From assembly GCF_901000735.1 (NCBI RefSeq), contig NC_081541.1:38832446-38896445 (forward strand): a stretch of 64,000 bases of DNA. Direction: 5' to 3'. The translations under genes and the position numbers were made by a program. Positions 33,629 to 51,400 of this stretch are shown piece by piece. This DNA comes from Corylus avellana. Its lineage: Eukaryota; Streptophyta; Magnoliopsida; Fagales; Betulaceae. A model generated the notes under the pieces. The model saw only the letters and a program-made list of their open reading frames with translations, did no database searches and had not been told where the DNA came from. The number at the start of each line of letters is the position of its first letter. Within the stretch, counting starts at the first letter, position 1.

Positions 33629-35971
33629 AAAATCACATGCTCTATTCAAAATGGACGTAAAAATTAAAAATATGACATAAATACTTAAGGAAAATTCTGT
33701 CCGTCAAAGAAAATTCTTTTGAAGAAAAATACTTTTTTTTGTCTTTTGTAATGAATCTTTTGTTGTAGTGCAACAAAAAGGGGGGAAAGGTATTACATTG
33801 CTATTCTACTAGTCAAAGTATTAGAACACCACTCATGTTGACAACTGAGGTTTGTTTGAGTTGCGATTTAAAAATTGTGATTTTGAAATGTGTAATTTAT
33901 AAAAATAAAAATAAAAAAATACAGATGAGCGTTTGGTAAAATCACAATTTAACCTTCAAAATCGATGTTTAGCCTTCAAAATTGTGCATTTAACAAAAAA
34001 AAAAAACGCAATTCCAAACGATCTATTTTTTGTGATTTAGTTTAAAATCACATTTTCTGTATATGAATCATAATACCAAACATACCCTAGTCCAAACAAT
34101 AATGTGTAAATAACAAAATTGAAATACTTTATCGTTTGTATAAATTTAGAGTAAAATTATTGGAACTAGGGATGAACAGGCCAATTAGATCTCATAAAAT
34201 AAAATTTCATGCAATAATGCATTTTTTAATATTTAGTTGTTTGATGGGCCAACATGAGAAATGGAAACAGAAAAATGGCCTGATTTTTTGTGGGCTTAAT
34301 CACAGGGTTAAAAGTATCACTCACCATATTCAAAATTGGGGTTGTTGATAGCTTTTAGCAGAACCATGAAGCTTTTTTTGAGTTTGAAAACCCATTGCAG
34401 CCCATAATATTCATAGTAGGAGTGGGTACTTAGATCATCGAACTCCATTTTCGTGGCCTTTACACCAGTCAGGATGTGTTTACAAGCTTTTATTAGGCTG
34501 AAATACCTATATATTAACATCTAACTGTTTAACCACTTTTAAAGAGGTTAGAAAAATTCGGTAATTGCCAAGGGCGATTAGCGGTTTTAGGATTTAGAAA
34601 AATCGCTAATCGCCTATATATATATATATATATGAAACAACATCATTTTTGTGTTTAAATATATAAAAAATGTATTAAACTCTAGAAACGAAGTCGTTTT
34701 GATTTTTTTAATTTTTTTTCTTATATTTTTTCTTTTTAAAAAGCGATTAGCAGTTAACGGTTTTAGTAATAGCCGCATTTCACCTCGTAGGCATTTAGTT
34801 TGTGTGCGTTGTACGAGTAATGCTAGAAAGAGAAGTCTTTTTTTGTGTCTTTTAAAATAAGTGATAGATCAAAATTTAATATTGATTATTTCAAATTTAA
34901 TGGTAATTTTAAAAGTCACATTAACTTTATAAACATTCTAGTAGCCTCCTTCTAATATTACTCGTGTTGTATTGCCCAAGATATGGCCAACATGGACATC
35001 CAAACATTCTTACAACAAACAATTGGTTTTTCGGTGGAATAAAACCTCATATTGAAAGGAAACCCGACATTCTTATAGATCTTGAAAATTATCTATGATT
35101 AAATTTATAATAATTTTCGCAACAATTGCTCTTTGGATCTTTTTTCGCATCACAAATACAAGCTTGCATATGTTGCTCTCACTATCGCCTTAATTGAACC
35201 GTCTGTATACCAATTAACATGGCAAATGGCAATGATCCAAAATTCACACGTACTCATGTAGAAATTTGAGACATGCATGTATGTGTTACTATGAATTGCA
35301 TGCGAGCATGGATGAAAAGTTGTCTTCTACTAAGTTTCTATTTGGGATTGCGATTTCGCAAAAATAATTTGGGTTTTTAAAAAATATCGCAAAACATAAG
35401 GCGTTTGGCATTGCTATTTAAAAAACACTTAATTTAAAATATGAAAAAATCTGCGATTTCTATAAGCAGGCTAAGGGTGCTTATTTAAAAAAGCACAAAT
35501 ATAAACCAAAATCACGATTTCACATAACAAATATTTAATAAAAAAAATATTTTTTAACATATTTTACTAAACGCTTTTTCAATTTTAAAAAGTAGCGATT
35601 TCAAAAACACAATTTTTAAAATTGCACTTATTGAAACTGCAATCCCCAAATGGAACATTATGGTATATGAATTTTGTACGTTATGCCTAACATATTTACA
35701 CATTAGTCCCCAAAATATAAATTTCGTCTGTTTTTTTCTTTTCCCTTCTTTCTTCTACATTATGAACATGTGTATATGGTCAGTGACGGAGCTAGGGTGG
35801 TCAGTGTAGGCCATGCCCCCCACCAACACAGGGAAAAAAGAAATTAAAGGTAAAAAAAAAAAAAAAAAATTATTAGGTAAATTTCTTTTTTTGCCTATTG
35901 ACCTCTAAAATTTTTAACCCTTAACCCATAATACGTACCAAACTTTACCTCCATCCCTTCCTATGGCCGTG
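33629..35971. repeat. Left member of a near-identical 2.3-kb duplicate flanking a gap
   Basis: This stretch matches 36072-38372 almost base for base for the first 1.9 kb, with small differences after. It contains no gene. It holds a MITE-like segment at about 35339-35651 with ends TTTGGGATTGCG and its complement form TGCAATCCCCAAA, a related one at about 33850-34090, and hAT-like GCGATTAGCGG motifs at about 34575-34620 and 34740-34780. Confidence 0.9.
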
Positions 35972-36071
35972 NNNNNNNNNNNNNNNNNNNNNNNNNNNNN
36001 NNNNNNNNNNNNNNNNNNNNNNNNNNNNNNNNNNNNNNNNNNNNNNNNNNNNNNNNNNNNNNNNNNNNNNN
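35972..36071. other. 100-N scaffold gap
   Basis: Exactly 100 N, lying between two copies of the same 2.3-kb sequence. The left copy ends at its edge and the right copy begins at its edge. Confidence 0.95.
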
Positions 36072-38372
36072 AAAATCACATGCTCTATTCAAAATGGACG
36101 TAAAAATTAAAAATATGACATAAATACTTAAGGAAAATTCTGTCCGTCAAAGAAAATTCTTTTGAAGAAAAATACTTTTTTTTGTCTTTTGTAATGAATC
36201 TTTTGTTGTAGTGCAACAAAAAGGGGGGAAAGGTATTACATTGCTATTCTACTAGTCAAAGTATTAGAACACCACTCATGTTGACAACTGAGGTTTGTTT
36301 GAGTTGCGATTTAAAAATTGTGATTTTGAAATGTGTAATTTATAAAAATAAAAATAAAAAAATACAGATGAGCGTTTGGTAAAATCACAATTTAACCTTC
36401 AAAATCGATGTTTAGCCTTCAAAATTGTGCATTTAACAAAAAAAAAAAACGCAATTCCAAACGATCTATTTTTTGTGATTTAGTTTAAAATCACATTTTC
36501 TGTATATGAATCATAATACCAAACATACCCTAGTCCAAACAATAATGTGTAAATAACAAAATTGAAATACTTTATCGTTTGTATAAATTTAGAGTAAAAT
36601 TATTGGAACTAGGGATGAACAGGCCAATTAGATCTCATAAAATAAAATTTCATGCAATAATGCATTTTTTAATATTTAGTTGTTTGATGGGCCAACATGA
36701 GAAATGGAAACAGAAAAATGGCCTGATTTTTTGTGGGCTTAATCACAGGGTTAAAAGTATCACTCACCATATTCAAAATTGGGGTTGTTGATAGCTTTTA
36801 GCAGAACCATGAAGCTTTTTTTGAGTTTGAAAACCCATTGCAGCCCATAATATTCATAGTAGGAGTGGGTACTTAGATCATCGAACTCCATTTTCGTGGC
36901 CTTTACACCAGTCAGGATGTGTTTACAAGCTTTTATTAGGCTGAAATACCTATATATTAACATCTAACTGTTTAACCACTTTTAAAGAGGTTAGAAAAAT
37001 TCGGTAATTGCCAAGGGCGATTAGCGGTTTTAGGATTTAGAAAAATCGCTAATCGCCTATATATATATATATATATGAAACAACATCATTTTTGTGTTTA
37101 AATATATAAAAAATGTATTAAACTCTAGAAACGAAGTCGTTTTGATTTTTTTAATTTTTTTTCTTATATTTTTTCTTTTTAAAAAGCGATTAGCAGTTAA
37201 CGGTTTTAGTAATAGCCGCATTTCACCTCGTAGGCATTTAGTTTGTGTGCGTTGTACGAGTAATGCTAGAAAGAGAAGTCTTTTTTTGTGTCTTTTAAAA
37301 TAAGTGATAGATCAAAATTTAATATTGATTATTTCAAATTTAATGGTAATTTTAAAAGTCACATTAACTTTATAAACATTCTAGTAGCCTCCTTCTAATA
37401 TTACTCGTGTTGTATTGCCCAAGATATGGCCAACATGGACATCCAAACATTCTTACAACAAACAATTGGTTTTTCGGTGGAATAAAACCTCATATTGAAA
37501 GGAAACCCGACATTCTTTTAGATCTTGAAAATTATCTATGATTAAATTTATAATAATTTTCGCAACAATTGCTCTTTGGATCTTTTTTCGCATCACAAAT
37601 ACAAGCTTGCATATGTTGCTCTCACTATCGCCTTAATTGAACCGTCTGTATACCAATTAACGTGGCAAATGGCAATGATCCAAAATTCACACGTACTCGT
37701 GTAGAAATTTGAGACATGCATGTATGTGTTACTATGAATTGCATGCGAGCATGGATGAAAAGTTGTCTTCTACTAAGTGTCTATTTGGGATTGCGATTTC
37801 GCAAAAATAATTTGTGTTTTTAAAAAATATTGCAAAAAGTAAGGCGTTTGGCATTGCTATTTAAAAGACACTTAATTTAAAATAGGAAAAAATCTGCGAT
37901 TTCTATAAGCAGGCTAAGGGTGCTTATTTAAAAAAACACGAATATAAACCAAAATTACGATTTCACATAACAAATATTTGATAAAAAAAAAAAAAAAAAA
38001 ACTTTTTAACATGTTTTACTAAACACTTTTTCAATTTTAAAAAGTAGCGATTTCAAAAACACAATTTTTAAAATTGCACTTATTGAAACCGCAATCTCCA
38101 AATGGAACATTATGGTATATGAATTTCGTCTGTTTTTTTCTTTTCCCTTCTTTCTTCTACATTATGAACATGTGTATATGGTCAGTGACGGAGCTGGGGT
38201 GGTCAGTGTAGGCCATGCCCCCCACCAACACAGGGAAAAAAAATAAATTAAAGGTAAAAAAAAAAAAAAAATTATTAGGTAAATTTCTTTTTTTGCCTAT
38301 TGACCTCTAAAATTTGTAACCCTTAACCCATACTCATACCAAACTTTACCTCCATCCCTTCCTATGGCCGTG
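36072..38372. repeat. Right member of the 2.3-kb duplicate
   Basis: Counterpart of 33629-35971. The match runs from the first base after the gap to CTATGGCCGTG, which is also the last sequence before the gap. Differences are mainly in homopolymers and in the MITE at about 37783-38104. Confidence 0.9.
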
Positions 38373-39094
38373 GTGTAATGTGAGACTATTAATTATAAGT
38401 GGGGACACGCTTAGTTGTGGTCAAGCATTCCAATATCTATTATTTTTCCCTCCAAATTGCTATTTTAATAGTTTCTTTTTTCTTTTTCTTTTTTACTGTC
38501 GTTTTAAGAAATATGTATTTTCTTGTTTTAGCAATGATTTTATTCTCGTTCGAATTTCACCAGATTCTGGGCATAACCTTTATTTCATCATGCAGCTTGA
38601 TTTTGTGTAATAATTAGACTTTTACCGTTTTAATTTGGCAAAAATCAGTTTGTTGCTTCAGCTATATAAGCCCTTGTGGGCTTAACTTTTGACTTCGAGT
38701 TATAATCATATTTCAATATTTTTAGAGTTATTTCTGTTTTCTTTAAGGCAATTAGAATTTTCTCTTCTGCACTCAATATTTTTCTCTCTTCACGGGGGAC
38801 AGAGCTAGAAATTATTATGGGCATGGGTCCAAGGCCAAAAAATTTTGCAGCTACAAGCCAGTACCTTATAATTTATTTATTTTTTTTTTTTCTACCTTAA
38901 AAATTTTTTTGTTCTTAGGAATTGAGGGGGCATGGCCTAAACCAAACCCCCGCTCCCCTTCTCTTTAATTATCTTTGATCTTCAATTGCTACGCGTTGTC
39001 ATAACAATCTTAATACTACTGCTCCGCATCAACTTGTCTCTCTAAAAAATAGAGAGAAGTTAGTTAAAGTATGAGTAGCTGGCTAGTTTCTTAA

Positions 39095-39320
39095 GGGCTT
39101 GTTTGGAAAGACAATTCTTTCAAATTCTTCTCAACTTTTTCCTCTTTTTTAGTTGATTTGATACTATTAGCACTCAACTCAACTTAAAAATTTTCAACTT
39201 TATTCAAAATTTTATGTTCTTCAAACAACTCAAACATAATCTCAACTATTTTTTTTCCTCGACATTCATAATTTTAAATTCAGTTTGATAGAATAAAAAA
39301 AATCGCAAACCCAAACGGGC
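39095..39320. mobile_element. MITE-like segment upstream of the small secreted protein gene
   Basis: The left end reads GGGCTTGTTTGGAAAG and the right end, on the other strand, GCCCGTTTGGGTTTGC. TAA precedes the left end; the right flank is less clear. The family resembles that at 1749-1975. Confidence 0.45.
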
Positions 39321-39528
39321 AGTAATTAGTGGGGTATCTTTCCTCTCCCATCTTAACTTGAAAAGCATGAGAAAAGTCCAAGGACACTAGAGCACGACTT
39401 GATCAACGAGAAAAGTAAAAGCAAAAACCAAAAGGTATACGAAAATAATTAAATTCTCATAAAGAGCACAAGTCTGCCCCATCCAACGGGTTATATGCTC
39501 ATTTGCCAGGTAACTTCCCTTAGCCCCC

Positions 39529-39539
39529 TATATATATAC
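39529..39539 (+). promoter_or_regulatory. TATA box for the gene at 39624
   Basis: A TATATATATA element about 90 bp before the ATG is followed by a CA-rich leader, a normal plant core promoter layout. Transcription would start near 39560-39570. Confidence 0.5.
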
Positions 39540-39623
39540 ACAGGCCACAAAATACACATTATAATCACACACAACCCAAGCTATCTCTTCTGCAGAAATT
39601 TTTGCTCAAACATTTTCCCTGCA

Positions 39624-39929
39624 ATGGCTCCAAAAACTTTGCCACTTCTGCAAGCAATCTTTTTGCTTCTTCTTCTAGTGCTATCATGCCCCCATGCAAC
39701 CGGGCAGAGGGTCAACATGTTCAACTTCATCCAATGTTCAGAGGGTCAAGATGTTAGGGAGCTCAAATTCAAGGAATTTCGATGCACAGATCATTCAGGA
39801 GTCATTGACAGCAAAAGCACCAACAAGAGTGACGAGTTTGACAACCTTTTAGACTCCTGGGAATCCAATTGTTATCTAAAAGTCACCAGAATATTGGGGT
39901 CCCTACTCATCATTGTGAATCTGCTATGA
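39624..39929 (+). CDS. Small predicted secreted protein (101 aa), unknown function
   Basis: The ATG at 39624 is preferred over an upstream in-frame ATG at 39495 because the region just after it is a textbook signal peptide: basic residue K4, a hydrophobic core LLQAIFLLLLLVLSC, then small residues before GQRVNMF. It also sits at the right distance from the TATA box. The predicted mature part is about 75 residues, with Cys residues in CSEG, FRCTDH and SNCYL, and a hydrophobic C-terminus (ILGSLLIIVNLL). I do not recognise the family. The stretch around SDEFDNLLDSWESNC faintly recalls the N-terminal region of plant polygalacturonases, so a truncated relic of such a gene is possible. The hydrophobic tail could be intron read-through. 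No second exon is evident. Confidence 0.45.
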   Translation: MAPKTLPLLQAIFLLLLLVLSCPHATGQRVNMFNFIQCSEGQDVRELKFKEFRCTDHSGVIDSKSTNKSDEFDNLLDSWESNCYLKVTRILGSLLIIVNLL

Positions 39930-41562
39930 ATATCTATGGATATAATGCTGTATTTGAGCAGCTTATGTTAGTACAACTGCATGCGTTATTCTTTGCTAGG
40001 TTTTGTGTTACGTTATAAGATATATGTAAAATTGGAGATGAGGATGGTGGCATTTCAGGAGTCAATTATAGGCTTATTGAGAAGTACTACATAACAGAAC
40101 TGCCTTTTTCAGAATATTTTATATTATTTTTGTATGAAATTCTTCCTTATTTATATTAGCTTTGCTTCAATCGGCATCATCGTAATACTTTAATATATAC
40201 AAGATGTCCCATTCATCATATATTATTCGATCTACACATGATAAAATGCAACCCACTTACTAGGAATCAAGAAATTTATTTTTCGCGATTTTTTACTTTT
40301 TCCCCAAAGTTACACTTTCTGCATTATATATATATATATAACGAGTACGTTGTTGCATGCCCAAGACACACATGAGCCATGCATGAACAAAGATCAATGG
40401 CATCATGCAATTAGAATGTGAGATATATATGTAGTGATCTTTGATGAGCAATCATAAGAAATGATGCACATGCAGCACAATGAGATGGAATAATAAATTA
40501 GTATGGTCAAGTAATTAATATATATAAGCTGATTCAACAAAGCAACCAATAAACATGCAATAATAAGAAAACCGATATTCTAATAATTCATGATAAATAG
40601 TTGCTGGGCTTTTGCCAAGGAAAGTCTAGTCTTTTCACATTTCAATCAGCCGAGACTGCATGAACAAAGTAGTGTTGAATTGTTACAATGAATAATATTT
40701 AGTTATTGGTTAATCACTATCATGTATTTCTTTTTCTTTTCTTTTCTTTTTTCTGACCTTTTATAATAATCTATTTCGGTCTCCTAATTAATCTATGTCA
40801 GAATCTGATAGCTAGGTTACTAGGCTTGGGTTTGAGTAAAATAATTCTCCATTTTGGGTGGAAAAAAAAAATACAAAGCTCCACAGAGAGCAGGAAAATA
40901 CCACATATTACTAAATACTTTCTCTGATTCCTTTATTTATAACCAAATGGTCTTTAAATAGACTATAATTGAATAACACCTTGAATGATAAGATTTAATT
41001 TTAATATTCAAATAAACTCTAATCTTAATTTTTAAATAACCAAATCTTAACGAGTTCATTTCAACTTAACTATTAAATCTATCTCACCCTAATCTTATAC
41101 TTATCAGAATCACGATTTTATTTTCAATATTGTAGGACCCATTATTGTCTGTAAAATTTAAAAAAATATATATATAACAAAACATCAAAGCTAATTTTTC
41201 CACTAAAATAGTCGTTGCCGAAGACTTTGTGAACATAATTGTATACCTTAATTTCTTTGTACTTGTAGTCAAATGGTTGAATTTAAAAAAAAAAATAAAT
41301 AATAATAATAATAATTAATTGCATATGGCTACTGTAGAAGTTTGTGTTGAATGAGTAAGGTTTGTCTGGGTCAAAGCTGACGTAAGCTTTTCGACAGACC
41401 TGAGCTCTAGCGTGTTCATAGTACAGCTCATATTAACATATACAAAATATAAAAAGAGAAAAAGAGAAAAAGGAGTTTGGGGACTTCAATATGAAAATAC
41501 AATAATAAAAAAATATATATTATCATATCGTAATTCATTTATGACAACTATGATAATGATGA

Positions 41563-41640
41563 TAAATGGTAGCTTAATCTACGAGATCACGCTTTATGAA
41601 GTAGAGATTACTAATTTAAATTATTTTCTGCACTTAAGCC
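41563..41640 (+). mobile_element. Degenerate SINE
   Basis: GGTAGCTTAATCTACGAGATCACGC and then TACTAATTTAAATT align with the A-box and B-box parts of the SINE at 63952-64000. It is heavily mutated, and is copied at about 50547-50632. Confidence 0.5.
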
Positions 41641-42447
41641 AAATTTGAAAAGTAAAAACAAAATCAAGATTCGTCTACGGCTATGTGTGTTTATTTGGCT
41701 TTGTATTTCATTGAAGTTGCACAAATTGAAATATGTTCAATTTTATTTGCAGGTTCAGTTTTATTTTATTATTATTTGTTTTAATATAGTTGTATTTTTT
41801 TGTTTAATTTAAATTATATAGCTAGCACTTCCGAGTAAAATTATAGTGCTTTTTGCCATTTTGACTTTAAAACTATAGTTTTTTTAAAAAAATTAAAAAT
41901 TAAAAATTCAGTTTTTAATTTGATAGATTTAAAACTTGAGTTTAGGCCCATTATAAATTCGAGATATTTACCATCATTTTCATCCAAAATAATAGTGAAA
42001 ATACAATTATGACCTTTTAAAAATAAAAAATAAAAATTATCAGAGAGGTCTCTGTCAGATTAAAAACTGGGTCTTAAAGTCAATGGTGAAAAACCTGATT
42101 TTCCAGAAGTTCCTCAATCATCACCCTGCCTTGTATATGTAAATCTGAAACAGCGCTAATTTTGGGGTCAGTAGTAGGTAAAGTCCTCTAACATGTCAAA
42201 TTGACGATCATGACCAAGTCAAATTAACACTATTAAAGAAGCAGAGAAAATAATTCCAAATAACAGAACATGGGTTAGGCAATTTACCTGGACTTTTAGG
42301 CGAGTGCTGATTTCTGCTCCTACGAAATTCCCATTATATTATAGCCTTCGTTCTAAGTAAGGATATTCATTATCCTCTTGAGAAGTGGGCTAAGATGTGA
42401 ATCTAAATATGTATTAGAAAAAGATGCGCAGCATAGCAGGATGAATA

Positions 42448-42617
42448 GGAGTGACAATTTAGCTTGCTGGGTTCGAATAGTTAAATATGAGTATAAAATG
42501 TCAATTATAATCAAATCCATTTAATTAAATAGATCAAATCTTTTAACCTTAACCTACTAATTTCGTGTAAGATTTGTGCAAAATTTGAAAACTATATCAA
42601 AAATTGGCAGCCCTAGG
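42448..42617. mobile_element. hAT-type MITE between 41 kb repeats and eL24
   Basis: The left end is TAGGAGTGACAATTT; the right end on the other strand is TAGGGCTGCCAATTTT. The core contains CCATTTAATTAAATAG. It is duplicated at about 52666-52835 as part of the haplotig block. The remaining sequence 39930-42447 holds no gene I can support. Confidence 0.55.
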
Positions 42618-42888
42618 TCATACTAGCCAAGAGATGAAGTGAAACAATGCACCTAACAATTTAAAACCAGGGAAGAAAAAGAAGCTTCAAGTTTTACAAG
42701 ACTTATCATCAAAACGATCACATCATTCACCAGGAAATAAAACACAATTAAGCAATATCAATGGTTCTAACCAATGCTTAATGCCTTAAATACAAATAAA
42801 ATCTGATCAAGTTCACTTGTAATTAAAGAAAGCTATAAAGCCAAAACAAAACCCAAGACAGAACATTTCACTAGTCTAAGGTGGCTGC

Positions 42889-47012
<4,124 letters not shown>

Positions 47013-48078
47013 GGCTGTTGCTCTGTTGCTCTGCTGCTCAACGCTTTACTCTTCGCAGAAACCCTACACAGAAAATTGAAACCCTAAAATCTAAATAGGG
47101 TTGAGGTGAAAATGGTTGGCTGAAATTGCAAACGAGTGGCCCTTGAAAGAGTGGCTAAGGCCCAACTGAATACTAGCAATTGGGCCTAGAGATACTTATG
47201 AGTCTTCATTTGTGAAGGCCCCAATCTTGGGGATCCAAAGTGAGTTTTTTCTCTGTTTTTTTTTTTTTTGGATAAATTATTCTGTTCAATTTAAATTTGA
47301 GTAATTAACCCTAAACTATTTGACCAATTAGGATATCTCACCCACTGGTAATTTTTTTTAAAAATTTATATTATATTTAAATTTAAATTTTTAAATATTA
47401 TTTTGTGATTAAAAAAAGAAGGAGAGAGAGTATAGTAAAAAGTGGAGGAACTTTAAGAATAGGGATATATTGCAACTAATCCTATTAATTAGGAGAATAA
47501 CCATCCAATTTTAATTATAAAATATTGCAACTAATAGATCATATTTTGCACTTGGGAACTATCCAAGCACAAAAATCCATCTATGTAATATGCCGACTTG
47601 TCATTCTCAATTAATTTTTAATTTTTTTTTTATATATTTAATAATAACTGATATAAGAGTTTATTGAAACTATCACATCAGCATTATGACATAATTGTGA
47701 AATAAAAATATAGTTTCTAGCATTAATCAACCAAAAAATACCAAATGGAATGCCATTCAAGCTCAAAAGATTTCCTAGCAAATCTATTGGTTAGCCAATC
47801 TCTCCTATTAAAATTATCAACATTTCAAAAATGTTACTTTGTTGTTTCAAAATGACATAGGTCAACATTATTGGTTCTTCCACTTCTACAAAGAAACGGC
47901 TTCAAAAAAAAAAAAATTATTATTTTTTCTTTTTATAGACGATATAAGGGTTACATTAAAAAAAATAAAATAAAATAAAATACAAGGAAAAACCCAAAAC
48001 AGACCACTATGAGAAGTGTAAAAGAAACTCTCTTGCCTACATTGAGGGAGCTGGGGACCCTTATTAAGATGTGTTTTC

Positions 48079-48115
48079 ATTGAATGAATTTTTTTTTTTT
48101 TTTTTTTTTTTTTTT
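48079..48115. repeat. Long T homopolymer
   Basis: About 35 consecutive T between the eL24 and bark-storage-like genes. The surrounding intergenic stretch 47013-48402 holds only AT-rich, low-complexity sequence. Confidence 0.8.
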
Positions 48116-48402
48116 CTGAAGAATGCAGGAAGAAGGGAAGCTACAAACAAGAAGAAAGCAAAAGCTTAAAAAGAAAAAGAAAAAAAAAAAAGGAGAGCTG
48201 CAAGGATAAAAGTCATAGGAGTTGTCTCTACAGCCCATATTAATAGCACATTGCAAATTTTTACAATTTATTTTCCGCTTTGACTGTGTTCCCTTGTTGC
48301 TCGTGTCTAGCAATTCTTAGAGCACGTTTAGTACGCAGAACGACTATTCAATAACTTACTATTACACCTCAACAACTAAGAAATTACATCATTGTAGAAG
48401 TC

Positions 48403-51400
48403 TCAAGAAGTGTCATGAGGCAATGCCTTGATAAATTGAGCAACCACTTTGGCAGCATTCAGTGCTGCAAGGGATCTAAATATCCCAATTGCATTCTCTC
48501 CGGGTTGACCTCCAGCTAAATCTGATAGCCCTCTGATGACTATCACTGGGAAGCCATTTGACAAGCTTGTCTGCAAAAATCACCACTCTTTATTAGCTAT
48601 TTTCTGTATATAGAATAAGTTCCTCCTACCCGTGAGTATATTAAGTGCAAAATGCAAAACCAAATGGAGCTCCCATGTGCAGAACCTTTGTTGCATGATA
48701 TTGCCATTAATGTTGCAGAATCCCACATTGATTAGATGCAGGCTTTGGTATAATTTTATATATTAATTGGACCTGTTCACCTAATAACTTATATAATTTT
48801 CTTTTGTGGTTGGACTCCCCACCTAATAGTTTAAACTTTTATTTTCTAGGTTTGGAAGTCATAATAAACTAGAGTACTACAACTTAGTTGGCATAAATTT
48901 AGGTCAATGGATTAGGTGAAATCTTAACTACGTGTGTATAAGTTCCTAGATATGTTCTCTTTGTAAGCCAGTTTTCAAATGTGAGTTTTACCCAAAATTT
49001 ATATCAGAGGGTTGGAGGTGGCACTACTAAGATTGAGATCCATACTAATTAGCTACCCAAATTACTTTGGACATTACTATATACACTAACAGCTCAGTCT
49101 CACGTGGGTTCTCTCATAATAACTGTTTAAATTGCTAGCATGGATCTTAATCCAAACTACCATCCCCAAGAATATAAAAATCTGATTCGACCTTGCACGG
49201 TTGCACCAATAGTATTTATGATCATTGAATGGTAAGTTGACCCCAAGAAATGAGGAATATGATCCTCTTCATTTCATTTGAAACGGAGAGGATCCTTTTC
49301 CAAGAAAGGATGAAAGGTTTCAAAATCTGCCAACCATACACATTAAAGTAAGATTGTTAAATATCCGAGACTAACATGATATAAGATGAACAAAGTTTCT
49401 CTCGAAAATGGGTTGAATGAATTTATTTCTTTTAACTCAATCTATTAAACTAATATATGTCCTTAGAACATCTGATTCTCACAATCTCACGTGTATTTTT
49501 AAAAATACATATAAAAATACATGTGAGAATCACATGATCTAAGAACTTATAAAGAGCTTGAATTTGTTAGCTTTTAGAGAGCTCCATTGACTGCAATTAC
49601 TGCACTGATTAGAATATAGAACACTGATTAGAATATAGAGTGATTAGGAAACTTGCCATTACTACAGCTGAACTCTCCATATCTGCTGATGACACCTGAA
49701 AGGTCCGAACCAGAAAATTCCTGTAAGCTGCATTATCCACAAATATGTTGGCTGTTGACCCCCTCAGTCCCACTACTAGCTTTGGCTTTCGTGGGAGGCA
49801 CAGGCTTGAATTCACACACCCTTCTAGTTCAATCTTCTGAAGTAGTTAAATTGAAGAGTGAAATTAATAAAAAGTGAATATTCTCAATTGGATTTGAAGA
49901 AAGAAAAAAAAAATGACAACAAATCAACAATACTAGAAAGTTCCCAATAAATTAGTCATTTCTTAAAGTCTTGCTCATCAACTNNNNNNNNNNNNNNNNN
50001 NNNNNNNNNNNNNNNNNNNNNNNNNNNNNNNNNNNNNNNNNNNNNNNNNNNNNNNNNNNNNNNNNNNNNNNNNNNNNNNNNNNACACCCTAATCTTATAC
50101 TTATCAGAATCACGATTTTATTTTCAATATTGTAGGACCCATAATTGTCTGTAAAATTAAAAAAAATAACAAAACATCAAAGCTAATTTTTCCACTAAAA
50201 TAGTCGTTGCCGAAGACTTTTTGAACAGTATTGTATACCTTAATTTCTTAGTAGTTGCAGTCAAATGGTTGAATTTTAAAATAATAATAATAATAATTAA
50301 TTGCATATGGCTACTGTAGAAGTTTGTGTTGAATGAGTAAGGTTTGTCTGGGTCAAAGCTGACGTAAGCTTTTCGACAGACCTGAGCTCTAGCGTGTTCA
50401 TAGTACAGCTCATATTAACATATACAAAATATAAAAAGAGAAAAAGAGAAAAAGGAGTTTGGGGACTTCAATATGAAAATACAATAATAAAAAAAATATA
50501 TATTATCATATCGTAATTCATTTATGACAACTATGATAATGATGATAAATGGTAGCTTAATCTATGAGAGATCACGCTTTATGAAGTAGAGATTAATAAT
50601 TTAAATTATTTTCTGTACTTAAGCCAAATTTGAAAAGTAAAAACAAAATCAAGATTCGTTTACGGCTATGTGTGTTTATTTGGCTTTGTATTTCATTGAA
50701 GTTGCACAAATTGAAATATGTTCAATTTTATTTGCAGGTTCAGTTTTATTTTATTATTATTTGTTTTAATATAGTTGTATTTTTTTGTTTAATTTAACTT
50801 ATATAGCTAGCACTTCCGAGTAAAATTATAGATCATGTGTTTAGGCATGATATAGGTTAGAAATCCAAAGAGATCAATGTGTCGGGAGAGTAATGCTAAA
50901 AGTTTATTTTGTGTCTCTTTAAGAATAATTGACTTTTAAAATCACCATTAGACTTATTATTGATCACTATTAAATTTTAATAAAATGACGATTTTAAAAG
51001 TGACATCATTCTTGAAGAAACACAAAAGATACTTCTATAATTACTCGGGAGTATAAGAAAAAATGAAAATAAGAATTCATAAATCTTTGATGCTAAGTGT
51101 GGTACGGTAATTTAGGATTGTGAATATTTTAGGAGTAATGATATTATTGATATATACCACATTCTTATTGATGTGGCAGTCTAAACTAATTTTTAAATTT
51201 TTTATTTTTAAGAATAATTAATTCAATGGTTGGTTAAGACAGTTACATCAGTATTGTAGGATAGTTATGAAATAGAAATATGATTTCTAATGTTAGAAAA
51301 CCCATTTTAAATGATGATGATTCTAATGCAGAATATTTAGTGTGAAACAGTTTAAAGAGTCCCTCAAGGTTGCCTCAACTGGTAGAGTATGCTCTCCATA

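Noticed and set aside
35782..35935. GACGGAGCTAGG/GGCCATGCCCCC segment (also near 38185, 38805 and 43745) as a defined transposon
   Set aside because: It is a familiar dispersed plant repeat motif, but I could not establish ends or target duplications.
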